64,000 nucleotides of DNA from Amaurobius ferox. Its lineage: Eukaryota > Arthropoda > Arachnida > Araneae > Amaurobiidae. Shown here piece after piece: positions 1 to 11,112 of the stretch. The translations under genes and the position numbers were made by a program. Positions within the stretch are counted from its first letter, which is position 1, and each line of letters opens with the position of its first letter. The DNA lies in contig OX578152.1 in assembly GCA_951213105.1 (NCBI GenBank), forward strand, positions 69,601,180 through 69,665,179. Direction: 5' to 3'. The notes beneath the pieces are model-generated. The model was given only the letters and a program-made list of their open reading frames with translations. It was not told the origin of the DNA and did not search any database.

Positions 1-84
1 ACGAAATTTGGAAGCACATAATAAACACAATTTATATATAAATATAATAAATTAAATTCTAAGAAATCTATGCAGTTAATATAA

Positions 85-268
85 TAATGATAATAATAAT
101 GATATTATTATTATTATTATTATTATTAATATCATTGTTGTTTTTGTTATTTATAATGTTACTGCCATCGTTATTATCTTCATTATTATTATTATTATCA
201 TCATTAATATTATAATTAATATTATTGTTGTTATTACTGTAATTGTTATTGATAATCTTACTGCCATC

Positions 269-310
<42 letters not shown>

Positions 311-470
311 ATTGTTTTTTTGCTGTAATTGTTATTTATAATGTTAATGCAATTATTATTATTATTATTATTATTATTAATATTATTATTATTATTAATA
401 TTATTATTTTCATTATAATCATTACTATTATCTTATCATCATTATCATTGCTATCATCATCACCAACTTC
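85..470. repeat. ATT/TTA microsatellite tract
   Basis: Long interrupted run of ATT/TTA trinucleotides, with small interruptions repeated within the tract (for example CTGCCATCGTTATTAT occurs twice). No gene content. Low complexity of this kind is common in AT-rich animal genomes. Confidence 0.9.
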
Positions 471-1059
471 ACCTTCATCATCTACATTTTCCCTGGACGC
501 GATGTTGCATTTCCATATTAATGTTTCATTCAGTAAACAAGATTAAACATTGTTGAAAAATAAGAAATATGAAAAATAAAAAAGAACACAAGAAAATAAA
601 TTACTTTGACTGGACAGCGATCGGCATTGGTGTACAGATTTCGCATTTTGAAGAGATCTTCAGCACCTCATAGCTCATAGAATTTTATCGATTAATAAGT
701 TCCGAGGAACGCTAGAAAATACGAAACCGGTCCACCGATGTCAGTCGTTACTCGGGCTGCATGATTGAAGAATTGTTCTAAATTTTTTTTATACCAGATC
801 CGCGTCTCTGGTTATGCAGGATGTTTAAAATATATTGCATGGTTGTACTTGTAGAACCATTAAGAGACCATTTAAGAAATGCTTTGATTATTAATCAGAC
901 TTGACCATCTGACATTTTATAGTAAAAAAGTACAAGATGTAACTTTTTATACGATCACCCAAGAAATAATTTTCTGTAAAATATTTTTTTATAACCTATT
1001 TAGTCAAAAAACAAAGTTTCATCGACTTAAGATCAAAATTACTGCAGATATATTTTTTA
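471..1059. other. Intergenic, nothing recognised
   Basis: AT-rich DNA between a microsatellite and the first interspersed repeat. No open frame of useful length, no transposon end and no RNA gene could be recognised on either strand. Confidence 0.5.
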
Positions 1060-1428
1060 CTTTGTTATACTAATATAGTATAGGGAAAGTATTGTTTCTA
1101 CAAAAGTTTTTGAATTCAAGATCTTGATGCTAATATATGTTTTAAGACCTCTTGAATACGTTTTGATTATTTTTTGAGTTATTTCCGTCTATACACGTGT
1201 ATACACGTATTCCGTCTGATACACGTGATCGATTTCTTGTGTACACAATAGCAGCCACAAATATTAATGAAAATTCATGAAAATTTAAATCCGACTTTGC
1301 TATAAAAAATGTAGAACCAGTTAGAATTTGTTTAAATTTGAGTGAAAATATCGAAATGTTTTCGAAACTATATATCTTTTTAACATGGCAACATAGGACA
1401 GAATTTACATAATTACGTATACAAGGTA
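1060..1428 (+). repeat. Family C interspersed repeat, copy 1
   Basis: Begins with the imperfect palindrome TACTAATATAGTA followed by GGGAAAGTATTG, then text ending in the block GATTTCTTGTGTACACAA, which recurs in the copies near 3,950, 29,870 and 36,790. The copy is cut on the right by a mariner-like end. It has no coding capacity. The head resembles those of families A and B, so the three are probably related non-autonomous elements. Confidence 0.6.
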
Positions 1429-1429
1429 G

Positions 1430-1778
1430 GATTAAAAAGTTCGGAAACTGTGCTGATATCTCCAACCCTGATTGGAGGAGAGGGTATCTATTCTAACATG
1501 GCATAGAAGCACATGTGACGCGAGATGTGAAAAGACAGAAGCAAATGCTTTTCCAGACAATGCGTGTCAGTGAACCTGCCGCAGCTCAGACCCGAGGGCT
1601 TTTCAGAGAGACTGAGCATCCAAATCGCGGGCCGAGAAGTGTCAATGAATTTCAGTCGTTCGCATTCGTTGAAAATGGAAATGGCTTTTGAAGAACAACG
1701 TGCGAATATCAAATTCTGCCAGCGTTTGGAGAAATCGCCGACAGAAACATTGCACCTGCTGCAACATGTGCAATGTCA
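1430..1778 (+). mobile_element. Mariner-like transposon, 5' end fragment with transposase N-terminus
   Basis: The left edge ATTAAAAAGTTCGGAAAC looks like a mariner inverted-repeat end. From about 1,675 an open frame reads FEEQRANIKFCQRL and continues with KSPTETLHLLQ. This matches the pattern of the N-terminal helix-turn-helix (HTH_48 type) of mariner transposases, in which an 'NIKFC...LGKs.tET...L' stretch is typical. The frame is lost after about 100 bp, where family A copy 1 begins, so the catalytic DDD domain is absent. It is a dead fragment; the family assignment is from motif recognition, not alignment. Confidence 0.6.
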
Positions 1779-1779
1779 A

Positions 1780-2585
1780 TTTCGTCAATTTGTCGTCATT
1801 TTCATTGATTTAACGTCATTTTGATCCATTTGATGAGATTTCCGTTAATTTGGCAACATTTAAAGAAGTCGCCAAGTTGGCGACATTCCGACAAATTCGT
1901 CGCCAAAATCTCGCCAAGCGTTATGGACGGAGAAATAAGTTATTCTTATAGCAGATAAATGACTATTGGCGTTCAAATACAAAAGTATTACTCAAAGTAC
2001 CTTTTCTCGTGAATGGAACGAGCTAGGTCCATGAAAATGATGTCACTCAATTTATCGTATGATATTACTGGTGAAAAGCAAACATGTTTCTCAACAGTTA
2101 ATATTTAATTTTAATTTATGGGATTATTTCATAAATTTATTTGAAAAATGTCCAATATCTCAAGAACGATTCATGCTAGCGTTCTAAAGTTTATGTCAAT
2201 CGTTTTCTAAGAAAAAATTACATAAGAAATGTCTGTTTGCGCAACTTTATTAAAGGTTTTGATTTTTTGATGATATTCTCAAAATTTCACTCAAAAATTT
2301 AGGGGTGGTTGTGAACATTCGATTGTGTTTAAAAACAATAGGCTTCCAGTATTCACGGATTGTAATTTTTGTCCCAAATTTCAATGGAATCGCTCCATTC
2401 GTTCGGGAGATATCGCCTCCACAGACTCACTGATACACACACACACACAGACATGGTCTAAAAATGTTCGATTCGTAATCAGGAATGCTTGAAACGTGCT
2501 CTCCCGTCGAAAACTCGAATTCGAATTTCCGACCCAGTCACAATACTTTTCTTATACATTATACTATGTATATAAGGAAAGTAAT
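1780..2585 (-). mobile_element. Family A (HINE-like) repeat, copy 1, truncated
   Basis: Lacks the first ~200 bp of the family (the TCTGATG end). It keeps the block rich in TTGGCGAC-type words, the 'GGCTTCCAGT' block, a short CA tract and the terminal palindrome ending ATATAAGGAAAGTAAT. It abuts the mariner fragment directly. Confidence 0.8.
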
Positions 2586-2649
2586 AAATATCATGGATTT
2601 AAGTGATTACAACTATGGCGTAATACAGCCCTTCACCTCAAAGGGCTGT

Positions 2650-3618
2650 AAAAAATCTTCCGATTGATACCATACTTGACAATGTACCTCCAAGGTTGCA
2701 ACTTGCCTTCCAAAGGGGAACTAATGATGTCGCGGCTATTTTTCACAACGATTTAAGTCTATCATTGAGCCATAAATAAGCCCTTTTATGCCTGATTATG
2801 CAAAATTTTGTCCTATGCTGCCACGTTAAAAAAAAAATCTGATCTGGGCAACACATGACTTTCCTTATATAATGTAATGAATTTACTACTTTTACAGTAA
2901 AAAAATAGGTTTTTCTTATAGTAGATACTAATATTCTTTCCAAGATATTGAATTTTCGACAAATAGTCGTCATTTTCATTGATTTAGCATCATTTTTATC
3001 CATTTGGCGAGATTTTCATTAATTTGGCAACATTTCAAAAAAGTCGCCAAGTTGGCGACATTCCGCCAAATTCGTCGCCAAAATCTCGCCAAACGTTATG
3101 AACTAAGAAAAAAGTTATTCTTACAGCAGATAAATGACTATTGGCGTTCAAATACAAAAGTATTACTCAAAGTATATTTTTTCATGAATGGAACGAGCTA
3201 GATCCACGAGAATGATATCACTCAATTTATCGCATGGTATTACATATGAAAAGTGAACATGTTTCTCAATATGAATTTTTTTTTTTTATGTGACTTTTTC
3301 ATAATTTTTTTGAAAAATGTACAATATCTCGAGAACGGTTCATGTTAGCGTTCTAAAATTTATGCCAATCGTTTTCTAATAGAAAATTACATAAGAAATG
3401 TCTACTTGCGTAACTTTATTAGCGGTTTTGATTTTTTGACGATTTTTTCAAAATTTCATTCGAAAATTTAGGGGGGGTTCTGAACATTCGATTACGTGTA
3501 AAAGCAATAGGCTTCCAGTGTTTACAGATTGTGATTTTTGTACCAAATTTGGTTCGAATCGGTTCATTCGTTCGTCTGTTATCGTCTCCACAGGCTCACT
3601 GACACACACACACGCATA

Positions 3619-3690
<72 letters not shown>

Positions 3691-4117
3691 TCACTTCAAA
3701 AATGTTTGATTCGTGATCGGGGATGCTTGAAACGTGCTCTCCCGTCGAAAACTCGAATTCGAATTTTCGACCCCGTCACAATACTTTCCTTATACATTAT
3801 GTATATAAGGAAAGTAATGTAGAATTTCGAATACATTTCAGAGTTTTTGCTCGAATTAAAAAAAAATAATCTGTCTAGTTCTAGATTTTTCGATAATAAA
3901 GCCGGATATAAAGTTTCGTGAAAATCCATTGATATTTGTGGCTGCTATCGATTACACAAGAAATCGTCCACATATATCAGACAGACTGACGGACATCACC
4001 CCCAAAATAGTCAAAATGTGTTCAGTAGGTCTTCAAGCATATATTGGCATAAAATTTTCAAAATCGAAAATTTTTGCGAAAACAAGACTTTCTTAATACT
4101 ACGCATGAGAAAGTTAA
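2650..4117 (-). repeat. Family C repeat, copy 2, split by family A copy 2
   Basis: The left piece (about 2,650-2,827) and the right piece (3,819-4,117) join to match the uninterrupted copy at 29,540-30,025. The break lies between GCTGCCACGTTAA and TAATGTAGAATTTCG, while the other copy reads GCTGCCATGTGAAGGTAATA across the same point. This gives an occupied/empty site pair for family A. Confidence 0.75.
2828..3818 (-). mobile_element. Family A (HINE-like) repeat, copy 2, near full length
   Basis: About 990 bp, starting A(n)TCTGATCTGGGCAAC and followed by ACTTTCCTTATATAATG. Inside are a block of repeated TTGGCGAC/GTCGCCAA words and an 80-bp CA tract (3,602-3,688). It ends in a palindrome whose last arm, TATATAAGGAAAGTA, is the inverted copy of the subterminal start. 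No ORF. A subterminal inverted repeat, internal microsatellite and terminal hairpin are the layout described for HINE/DINE-1 elements mobilised by Helentrons. The assignment is by structure only. Confidence 0.75.
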
Positions 4118-4537
4118 ACATGTTTAAATGAACAAGAAATAATTTTTTAATTGAAACTTCTTTTGTATTGGATATGTATAAACAGTTAAATTTTGTACTT
4201 TCTTTTTGCAAAAATATACCACGCACTATTTATCAAAATTTTATCGCTTTATGCAATGCATACATATGTGGCCCTCTGCCAAATGCATAAAGACTAATAT
4301 GTATTGGCGTCCAACGTTTAATGGGGCGGATTTAGTACCTGAAGAATCTTTTGCCGCAACAAACCTACCCAAGTGGAAAAACAACTTTTACAGGGAATAT
4401 CGTCTGTAGTTGATCATAAGGAAAACGAAGGCTTTCTTTTAGAGTTTCCGAAAGAAAAATAACTTTTGATCGCGTTCTAAAATGGATCAATTTTGAATAT
4501 CTGAAGTGAGATGTCCTAGTAATACACTCTATACCAA
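4118..4537. other. Intergenic, nothing recognised
   Basis: Sequence between a family C copy and a family A copy. A 67-codon plus-strand frame exists, but it has no recognisable motif and looks like chance. Confidence 0.4.
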
Positions 4538-5364
4538 CAAAATCTGATGTGGGCAACACATGACTTTCCTTATATAATGTAATGAATTTTACAGTAAAAA
4601 ATACTTTTACAGTAGAAAATATAGGTTTTTCTTTTAGTAGATACTAATATTCTTTCCAAGATATTGAATTTTTGACAATTAGTCGTAATTTTCATTGATT
4701 TAGCGTAATTTTTATCCATTTGGCGAGATTTTCGCTAATTTGGCAACATTTCAAAAAGTCGTCAAGTTGGCGACATTCTGCAAAATTCGTCGCCAAAATC
4801 TCGCCAAGCGTTATGCACTAAGAAATAAGTTATTCTTACAGCAGATAAATGGCTATTGGCGTTCAAATACAAAAGTATTACTCCAAGTATCTTTTTTCAT
4901 GAATGGAACGAGCTAGATCCACGAGAATGATGTCACCCAATTTATCGCATGGTATTACATACGAAAAGTGAACATGTTTCTCAATAGGAAATTTTTTTTT
5001 TATTTTATATGACTTTTTGATAATTTTTTTGAAAAATGTACAATATCTCGAGAACGGTTCATGTTAGCGCTCCAAAATGTATGTCAATCGTTTTCTAATG
5101 AAAAATTACATAAGAAATGTCTATTTACGTAACTTTATTAGCGGTTTTGATTTTTTGACGATTTTCTCAAAATTTCATTCGAAAATTTAGGGGCGTTCTG
5201 AACATTCGATTGCGTATAAAAACAATAGGCTTCCAGTGTTTACGGATTGTGATTTTTGTACCAAATTTGGTTCGAAACAGTCCATTCGTTCGTCAGTTAT
5301 CGTCTCCACAGACTCACTGACAAACACACACACACACACGCACACATACTTTCACACACACACA

Positions 5365-5400
<36 letters not shown>

Positions 5401-5527
5401 TCACTTCAAAAATGTTTGATTCGTGATCAGCGATGCTTGAAACGTGCTCTCCCGTCGAAAACTCGAATTCGAATTTTCGACCCCGTCACAATACTTTCCT
5501 TATACATTATGTATATAAGGAAAGTAA
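4538..5527 (-). mobile_element. Family A (HINE-like) repeat, copy 3
   Basis: Near full length: AATCTGATGTGGGCAACAC start, interrupted CA tract at about 5,320-5,397, terminal palindrome ending GGAAAGTA. A Tc1-like element begins at its very last bases. Confidence 0.85.
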
Positions 5528-6276
5528 AAAAATCGACGTACCAAGAAGGAGTTGTCCGATTGTAATGAAATCTCTTATGCAAAGACATTTTAAACGAACA
5601 TGCAAATGAATAAAATTTGGTGTCCAATGAATAAATAGTGGGAGCTCCAGCGCATCGGAACTGTGCAAGGAGCGATTCTGAATATGTGGTCAAAATTTCT
5701 ATTGCATTTTGACTGCGGATATCTTACGTCTTTGGTAGTATTTCTGGCACACTGACAGCACAGCGGTACGTAGACAACATTCTACGACCGGTTGTGTTAC
5801 CGTTCATTTTGCGACACCCCCGGACCTGCTTTTCAACAAGATAATGCCCGTCCACATACGACACGTGTTTCTATGAATTGTCTTCAAGCTCGCCCAACAC
5901 TTCCTTGGCCAGCTAGGTATCCTGATCTCTCTCCCATAGAGCACATTTGGGACGTTATGGGAAGGCGATTGCAACCATTCCGGAATGTTGACGGTTTAGC
6001 CCGACAGTTGGAGACAATTTGGCAAGACATTCCGCAGGACACCATCTGTGAACTTTATCAGTCTATGCCACGCCGGGTGACATCTTGCATCCAGGCCAGA
6101 GGTGGAGCAACGCCTTATTGACATCCTCCCTTTGCATACGGTCAAACTACGGTCAAACTCCGGTCAATCATTAAATTGTTCTGAAATTTTAGTCGTTTCT
6201 TTTTCTATGTATGTTCTTGACATCCACCAATTTTTATCACAATCGAACAACTCCTTCTTAGTGCGTCTATTTTTTT
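5526..6276 (+). mobile_element. Tc1/mariner-like transposon, internally deleted
   Basis: The left end AATCGACGTACCAAGAAGGA and the reverse complement of the right end (AATAGACGCACTAAGAAGGA) are imperfect inverted repeats. About 750 bp remain instead of the usual 1.3-1.7 kb. The N-terminal DNA-binding half of the transposase is gone. The element inserted at the tip of family A copy 3, so it is younger than that copy. Confidence 0.8.
5750..6121 (+). pseudogene. Tc1-like transposase, C-terminal DDE remnant, frameshifted
   Basis: The frame ending at 6,121 carries the second catalytic aspartate in FQQDNARPHTT and the DLSPIEHIWD block that precedes the last acidic catalytic position, both classic Tc1-family signatures. 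The preceding portion (about 5,750-5,815, reading LTAQRYVDNILRPVV) is in a different frame, so there is at least one frameshift near 5,815-5,830. The N-terminal helix-turn-helix and first catalytic Asp are missing. It cannot encode active transposase. Tc1 enzymes act in the nucleus by cut-and-paste at TA sites; here only the relic remains. Confidence 0.9.
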
Positions 6277-6905
6277 GTTATAAAGTATAATACCATGGAG
6301 TTAGAAAGAAGGAGATAAAACTCTTATGGATGAAACTTGTGAAAATACCATAATGCTTTGACAATTATATCAAGGTGTCGCTAGTGTTAGTAAAGTAGCT
6401 GTTATTGTTAGTTGACATAACCGAAAGACGTAGTATTTAGTATATAGGTATTTTTGATTTTTTTTTAAATTAAGGGTTCTCTAATTATGATTATAATTAA
6501 CCAGTCTTTTTCTTAGTTGTACAATAAATTACAGAATATAGGGAGATAAAAAAAATTGTAAGGTAAAATAATTTTGACAGCGTAAGGGAATATTCTTTAT
6601 TGCTTCAGTTCTACTTTGCTTTGCGCTGATAATTTATTTTTACAAAATTGACAGTTTAAATAAATATTTTAGGCCTTTCGCCATAGAAATGCGTCCAATG
6701 CAGGACAACTTATCTCATCTCAGTGCCACCTGAATACCGATATTGAAGTTTTCTTAATATGAAGTTCTAACTCTTTACTTTTATCTCCATGAATAATATA
6801 CTCATAAATTAATAATCTACGTTTGCTTCGATTTAGTAGAGTTATAATGAATCTGTCGCATTGTAGATTAGCAGCTGAATATTTGCAAGAGGAGGGAATT
6901 AGCTT
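6277..6905. other. Intergenic, nothing recognised
   Basis: AT-rich DNA with no supported gene, RNA or transposon end. Confidence 0.45.
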
Positions 6906-6985
6906 GAATTATTATTATTATAATTACTATTATTATTATTACTCTTATTATTATTACTACTTTTATTTATTTATTATTATTATTG
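6906..6985. repeat. ATT/TAT microsatellite
   Basis: Run of TTATTATTA-type triplets with a few interruptions. Confidence 0.9.
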
Positions 6986-7044
6986 GTGGCAAAAATTTTG
7001 TCATACTATTGTTTTTGTGAAAACTTTCTCTTTGAAACAAATAT

Positions 7045-7400
7045 TTCTCTGGATCTGCTATAGATAAAGTTCAGGTCATGATTGATATGGATTTAAGCAT
7101 CAAATACTGGAGGCGAATGGGAGGCTGGGGAGGGGGGGGGGGGGGGTCACTAAGAATTATCACTTTCGGTTCAAAAAATTTCCATGAAACATCCATACTG
7201 CTATAGACAGAGTACAGATAGTGACTGATATGGATTTAGCATGAAATCCTGGAGGAATTACCACTTAAGGTTATGAAAATGTCACTCCCCATTCAAAAAT
7301 TTATAGCTTTCTTGAACCATCTATTTCTCTGAATCTGCTATAGATCTAGCACTAATGATAACTGATATGGATTCAGCATCGAATTCCAAGGCAGATGGGG
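7045..7400. repeat. Degenerate tandem repeat, about 125-145 bp unit, three copies
   Basis: The words CTGCTATAGA, GATATGGATTTAG/GATTCAG and GCAT..AAATNC recur near 7,055, 7,195 and 7,335, each followed by a 'CACTT..GGTT' block. A 21-bp G-rich run (7,127-7,147) lies in the first unit. No coding role is seen. Confidence 0.55.
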
Positions 7401-7676
7401 GACTCACTATGGATTTCAATTTCCGGTTCTGGAGATGTCACGTCTAGTTTTTACGAAAATTCGTGTGACTGCACTAAATTAGCCTGCAAAAAAGAATAAA
7501 AAAGCTTAACAGTTCGTCAGAAACTGAAATGTACACACTATTTGCTACCACATGAAGGTTCCTCCATAAATTTCTTCTTCTTATTATTATTATTTCATAT
7601 TATAATTAGCATCATCAAGATCAAGTTTGTTCCTGAATATAATGTTCAATCCTTAAAGTTAAAGTATTAACTTAGA

Positions 7677-7820
7677 GCAGGGGTCGACAACTTTTTTGTG
7701 CTTGAGGGCCGCATTAGGCTTCTGAATACAAATAATGCGGCCGCATATGCAACGTACCAAGGAAGAGGTGGCCTACCGAGACAGAGGTGGAGGTCTTCAT
7801 AGCAGTATTAAAAATATTTT
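7677..7820. mobile_element. hAT-like transposon end (weak)
   Basis: CAGGGGTCGACAACTTTTTT followed by TGTGCTTGAGGGCCGCAT resembles terminal sequences of hAT non-autonomous elements ('CAGGGGTCGGCAA...GGGCCGCA' style). The other end is not visible and the stretch runs into the SINE. Confidence 0.45.
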
Positions 7821-7833
7821 AACTCACGCTATG

Positions 7834-8218
7834 CGCCAACGGCTCTACCGTGCTGAAAACACCGGTTCTCGTTAGATCACCGAAGTCAAGTAGCATCAGG
7901 TGCAGTTAGTACTTGGGTGGGTGACCACCTGGGAACATCGCGTGCTGTTGGCACATTTCGGGTGCGGTAGCCCGGTGGTTTGCGCGCTGGATTTGCTCGC
8001 TGCCACAACTGCCGCCGTGTTCATGCGGAGTACGATCACGTTAAACATGTGGGTCCGTAAGTCCTTCCGAGAGGTTGGCGGTAGGAGAAGGAGGGTACGG
8101 TCCCTGGGGATGCCTCCCCCACTGGGTTCCGGTCTAAATTGGTTGGCACTTCCCGGCCGCCCAAACAGTTACCTTACACCTTTCTGGTAGATCGGACGGT
8201 CTGGATCTCAACAACAAC
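7834..8218 (+). mobile_element. 5S-rRNA-headed SINE, full length, with 13-bp target duplication
   Basis: The first ~118 bp (7,835-7,952) read as a 5S rRNA: GCCAACGG at the 5' side pairs with CTGTTGGC at the 3' side, and the internal promoter core GGTTAGTACTTGGGTGGGTG-type sequence followed by ACCACCTGGGAAC is intact apart from G-to-A type changes. The body (7,953-8,200) is a non-5S sequence shared with other copies in the window. The tail is (CAA)n. The insertion is flanked by AACTCACGCTATG at 7,821-7,833 and 8,219-8,231, a 13-bp target-site duplication of the kind made by LINE machinery. An RNA polymerase III type 1 promoter would drive it. A functional 5S gene is unlikely given the substitutions and the attached body. 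Confidence 0.93.
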
Positions 8219-8239
8219 AACTCACGCTATGAAATGCAT

Positions 8240-8540
8240 TTCCGGGGGGCGAGATAGATCAGTGGTTAAGGTACGAGAATTGAATTTGGAAGACCCGAGT
8301 TCAATTCCGGACTCTGCCCAAACTGTGTTCGTGCTCATGCTGAGTACGGGCACGTTAAATATGTGGGTTCGGAAATATTTCCGAAATGTTGGTGGTAGAG
8401 GAAGGAAGGTACTGTCCCTGTGGAAGTCGTCCCCACTGGGTTCCGGTCTAAATTGGGTGGCACTGTTCCGGCCGTTTAAACAGATATCTTATACCTTCGG
8501 GTAGGTCGGATGGTCTAGGTCGAAAGAAATAAAGAAAATA
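8240..8540 (+). mobile_element. tRNA-headed SINE sharing the body of the 5S SINE
   Basis: The head (about 8,247-8,322) has an A-box-like TAGATCAGTGGTTAAGG and a B-box-like GAGTTCAATTCC at tRNA spacing, with GGGGGC and GCCCA at its ends. From GTGTTCGTGCTCATGC onward it tracks the body of the element just upstream (CACGTTAAA..ATGTGGGT, then ACTGGGTTCCGGTCTAAATT). The tail is A-rich (GAAAGAAATAAAGAAAATA) rather than CAA. It is more diverged than its neighbour, so probably older. Confidence 0.85.
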
Positions 8541-9229
8541 TATTTCCATCTTGTGAATAATGGATAATAATTGTTTGGTAATTAGTCATGGGCGGTTTTC
8601 TACACAGAAATAACTGAATACCGTTTGACTATTCCGATGGAAAATGCACTCAGAATTAAAATAAGTGTACAACTTTCTAATTTGGCCATTATTTGCTTTT
8701 TGAACTTTTTTAGAGATGCTGAAAATAATTTCATTTTACATTTGTTGACATTTCAGTAATCTTTCCCTAACAGCGTCCGATTTGTATGACTGTAACCATT
8801 AGCTATGTAAGGTTTCTGCTTTAGGGTCATTCGTCTGTTTAGTATTGATGAAGGGGATTTAACGTATCCTAGAAACATCTAGTATGCTGCGTTTATTTTA
8901 ATTTATGTTTATTAATTTATGTTCATTTGTTATTTTATGTATATTTTTCTTATCCGTTGTAGAATGTATTTTGCTATTCTTTAAAAAAAGTATATCCACT
9001 CAAAATTTTGCCATTATAGCAATTTTTTCTCGGAATTGCCAAGATGAGCCGCCGTGAAACACCTGAAATGTCGCCGCATTCGCTGAAATGTTGAGGTATA
9101 GCTGTTATTTTCTTAAAAAAAAAACATTTCCATGTAAATATTCCTATAATACATATAAAAACATTTCAATGTTCTTCATAGTCCGGATCAAAATTTTTCT
9201 GCTTGAAACAAGTAGTAGCAAGTCTGCTT
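8541..9229. other. Intergenic, nothing recognised
   Basis: No gene, RNA or transposon terminus recognised. Confidence 0.45.
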
Positions 9230-9310
9230 TACAGTAAAACAGTGTCTCTCAACATTTTATGCTTCACGTACCCCCTGGTAATGTATATGTAATAAGCGTA
9301 TCCCTGGTAT
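9230..9310. mobile_element. hAT-like transposon end (weak)
   Basis: CAGTGTCTCTCAACATTTT followed by CACGTACCCCCTGGTAA resembles terminal sequence of hAT-type elements ('CAGTGTTTCTCAA...CACGTACCCC'). No partner end was found before the AT tract at 9,340. Confidence 0.4.
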
Positions 9311-9453
9311 GGATAAATAAAATTACTACTAGTATAACAATGTAAATAAAATAATATATATATTATTTATATATATGTATTATATATAAATATATATACA
9401 TATACATATATATATATTGAAATGAAAAACTTTTAACTATACTTAAAAATGTT

Positions 9454-10287
9454 ATGATTATACTCAAGAAACAAGGAACAGTAATGATAAATAATAGTTA
9501 CGATGTCATCAACCGACTTCCATTTTATAGCAGGGATATACGTTTCAAAAGTTACGATTTCCGTGATTTATTCAACAACATCAATCTGGAAAATCTATAT
9601 GAAATTTTGAAGGAACTACATGAAATATATGACTTAAAAGAGCATATTACATTCAGAAAATACGAGGACTTGATTCGCATTGTGTTGTTTGAAGACATCT
9701 TATTTGATGGCACCAACTATTTTAAACAGGTTAAGGGTATTCCGATGGGAGGGGGATGTTCATCCCTGCTCGCCGATCTATACTTGTGTAAATTTGAAAA
9801 TGGCACTCATATATTACATGAAATGCCATATTTTCGTTTCGTCGACGATGTCCTTATTGGGCAATATAAGAATACACACCAATTTGATTTTACTTTTTAT
9901 CCAAAAGAACTGGAATTGATTGAGAATATAAGTAAGGAGGAAGATAGTGTTGATTTTCTAGATATCACACTAAAACATGACAGTAGATACGGTACTTATA
10001 CCGTCTTATATGACAAGAGAAACAATTTCAATATAAAAATCAACCGCATTATTGATTGGAGGTCCAATTTGACCAAAAACATTTTCAGAAATGTCGTCAT
10101 TGGTCACCTCAAAAGAAATCAACGCATTAATACTTTCAAGTCTGATTGCATCATGCTTAATAGGAATATTATGAAGGAGGCAATAAAACGGAATTATCCA
10201 ATTGGCTTCCTGAAATGTTATTATAATTCCCTATTTAATACAAAAAAGGGAGAAAATGCTTACTTAAAGGATATGGCAGAGGTATAG
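9454..10287 (+). CDS. Reverse transcriptase (Penelope-like or related clade), 5'-truncated
   Basis: 277 residues of a reverse transcriptase palm and thumb. Motif A is at residues 33-43 (SYDFRDLFNNI, catalytic Asp 35), motif B at about 94-110 (KGIPMGGGCSSLLADLYL), motif C at 129-132 (FVDD), and a conserved VDFLDI block at 166-171 is followed by VLYDKR. The order 'FLD ... YxK' after the catalytic core resembles Penelope-like RTs, but the sequence differs enough that the clade is tentative. The start ATG follows an in-frame stop and an AT microsatellite, so the finger domain is missing. No endonuclease domain is seen downstream. The frame is fully open, unlike its relative at 43.6 kb. Catalysis would be RNA-templated DNA synthesis at the target site. 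Confidence 0.85.
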   Translation: MIILKKQGTVMINNSYDVINRLPFYSRDIRFKSYDFRDLFNNINLENLYEILKELHEIYDLKEHITFRKYEDLIRIVLFEDILFDGTNYFKQVKGIPMGGGCSSLLADLYLCKFENGTHILHEMPYFRFVDDVLIGQYKNTHQFDFTFYPKELELIENISKEEDSVDFLDITLKHDSRYGTYTVLYDKRNNFNIKINRIIDWRSNLTKNIFRNVVIGHLKRNQRINTFKSDCIMLNRNIMKEAIKRNYPIGFLKCYYNSLFNTKKGENAYLKDMAEV

Positions 10288-10606
10288 AACGATGAAAGTG
10301 AAAATAACGAATAGCGCATGCGTGGACTTCTGTTATATATGATGCACTCCATCTTAACCGACAGGGGCATTTGCTGCATTTCCATTCTTTCCCTTGCGAT
10401 CCTGGTCGATTCCTATTTGTTTTCTTTGCACTTTTTCGAGTGTTTTTGATTTGACACATTTACGGAGGTATGGCTTCTGCATGGCATTGGTACCGTGAGT
10501 GTTGCCCGGGCATAAAAGCAGTCTTTTAAACGGGAAAGAGGGGTCGCCATCCCCCTCTACCATTTTATGCCTTGCATTTGGTCATTTCCCCTCTTTTTCA
10601 TATGAA
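10288..10606. other. Intergenic, nothing recognised
   Basis: Short stretch between the RT frame and a TA microsatellite; no recognisable endonuclease domain or 3' terminus. Confidence 0.4.
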
Positions 10607-10794
<188 letters not shown>

Positions 10795-11112
10795 GGTGGC
10801 CATAAAATAACTATAAAAAATAGTACCAAAAGTCGCCGATAGGGGAGATTTTGGCGCTGTCGCCGGAACCGAAAACGAGTGAATAATTACAATGAACACA
10901 CGCAAAATGGAGTATGCAGAAGTTCAATAATGCTTTAGTAATAAAAAATGAACATACCATACAGTTATGAATGTATTTATGAAACTCCCAGAAAATAATC
11001 TTCTGTTCATCAACATTAGGGTCCCCTGAACCACGTGCAACATTTTCTATGTGCTGACTTTCCCTGTGCACAACATATTGCATCCGGTGTATGGCGTTCT
11101 TTACTGCTGCGT

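Noticed and set aside
3518..3822. His-Thr repeat proteins at 3.5, 5.3, 25.7, 29.3 and 31.6 kb
   Set aside because: They are translations of the CA tract inside family A repeats and recur with each copy.
7835..7952. Functional 5S rRNA gene
   Set aside because: The sequence is fused to a SINE body with target duplications around the whole unit and has several substitutions, so it is the head of a retroposon.
7900..8190. Apparent protein of 96 residues, also seen at 41,632-41,901
   Set aside because: It is the translation of the SINE body and 5S head; the same 'protein' appears wherever the SINE occurs. No independent coding evidence.
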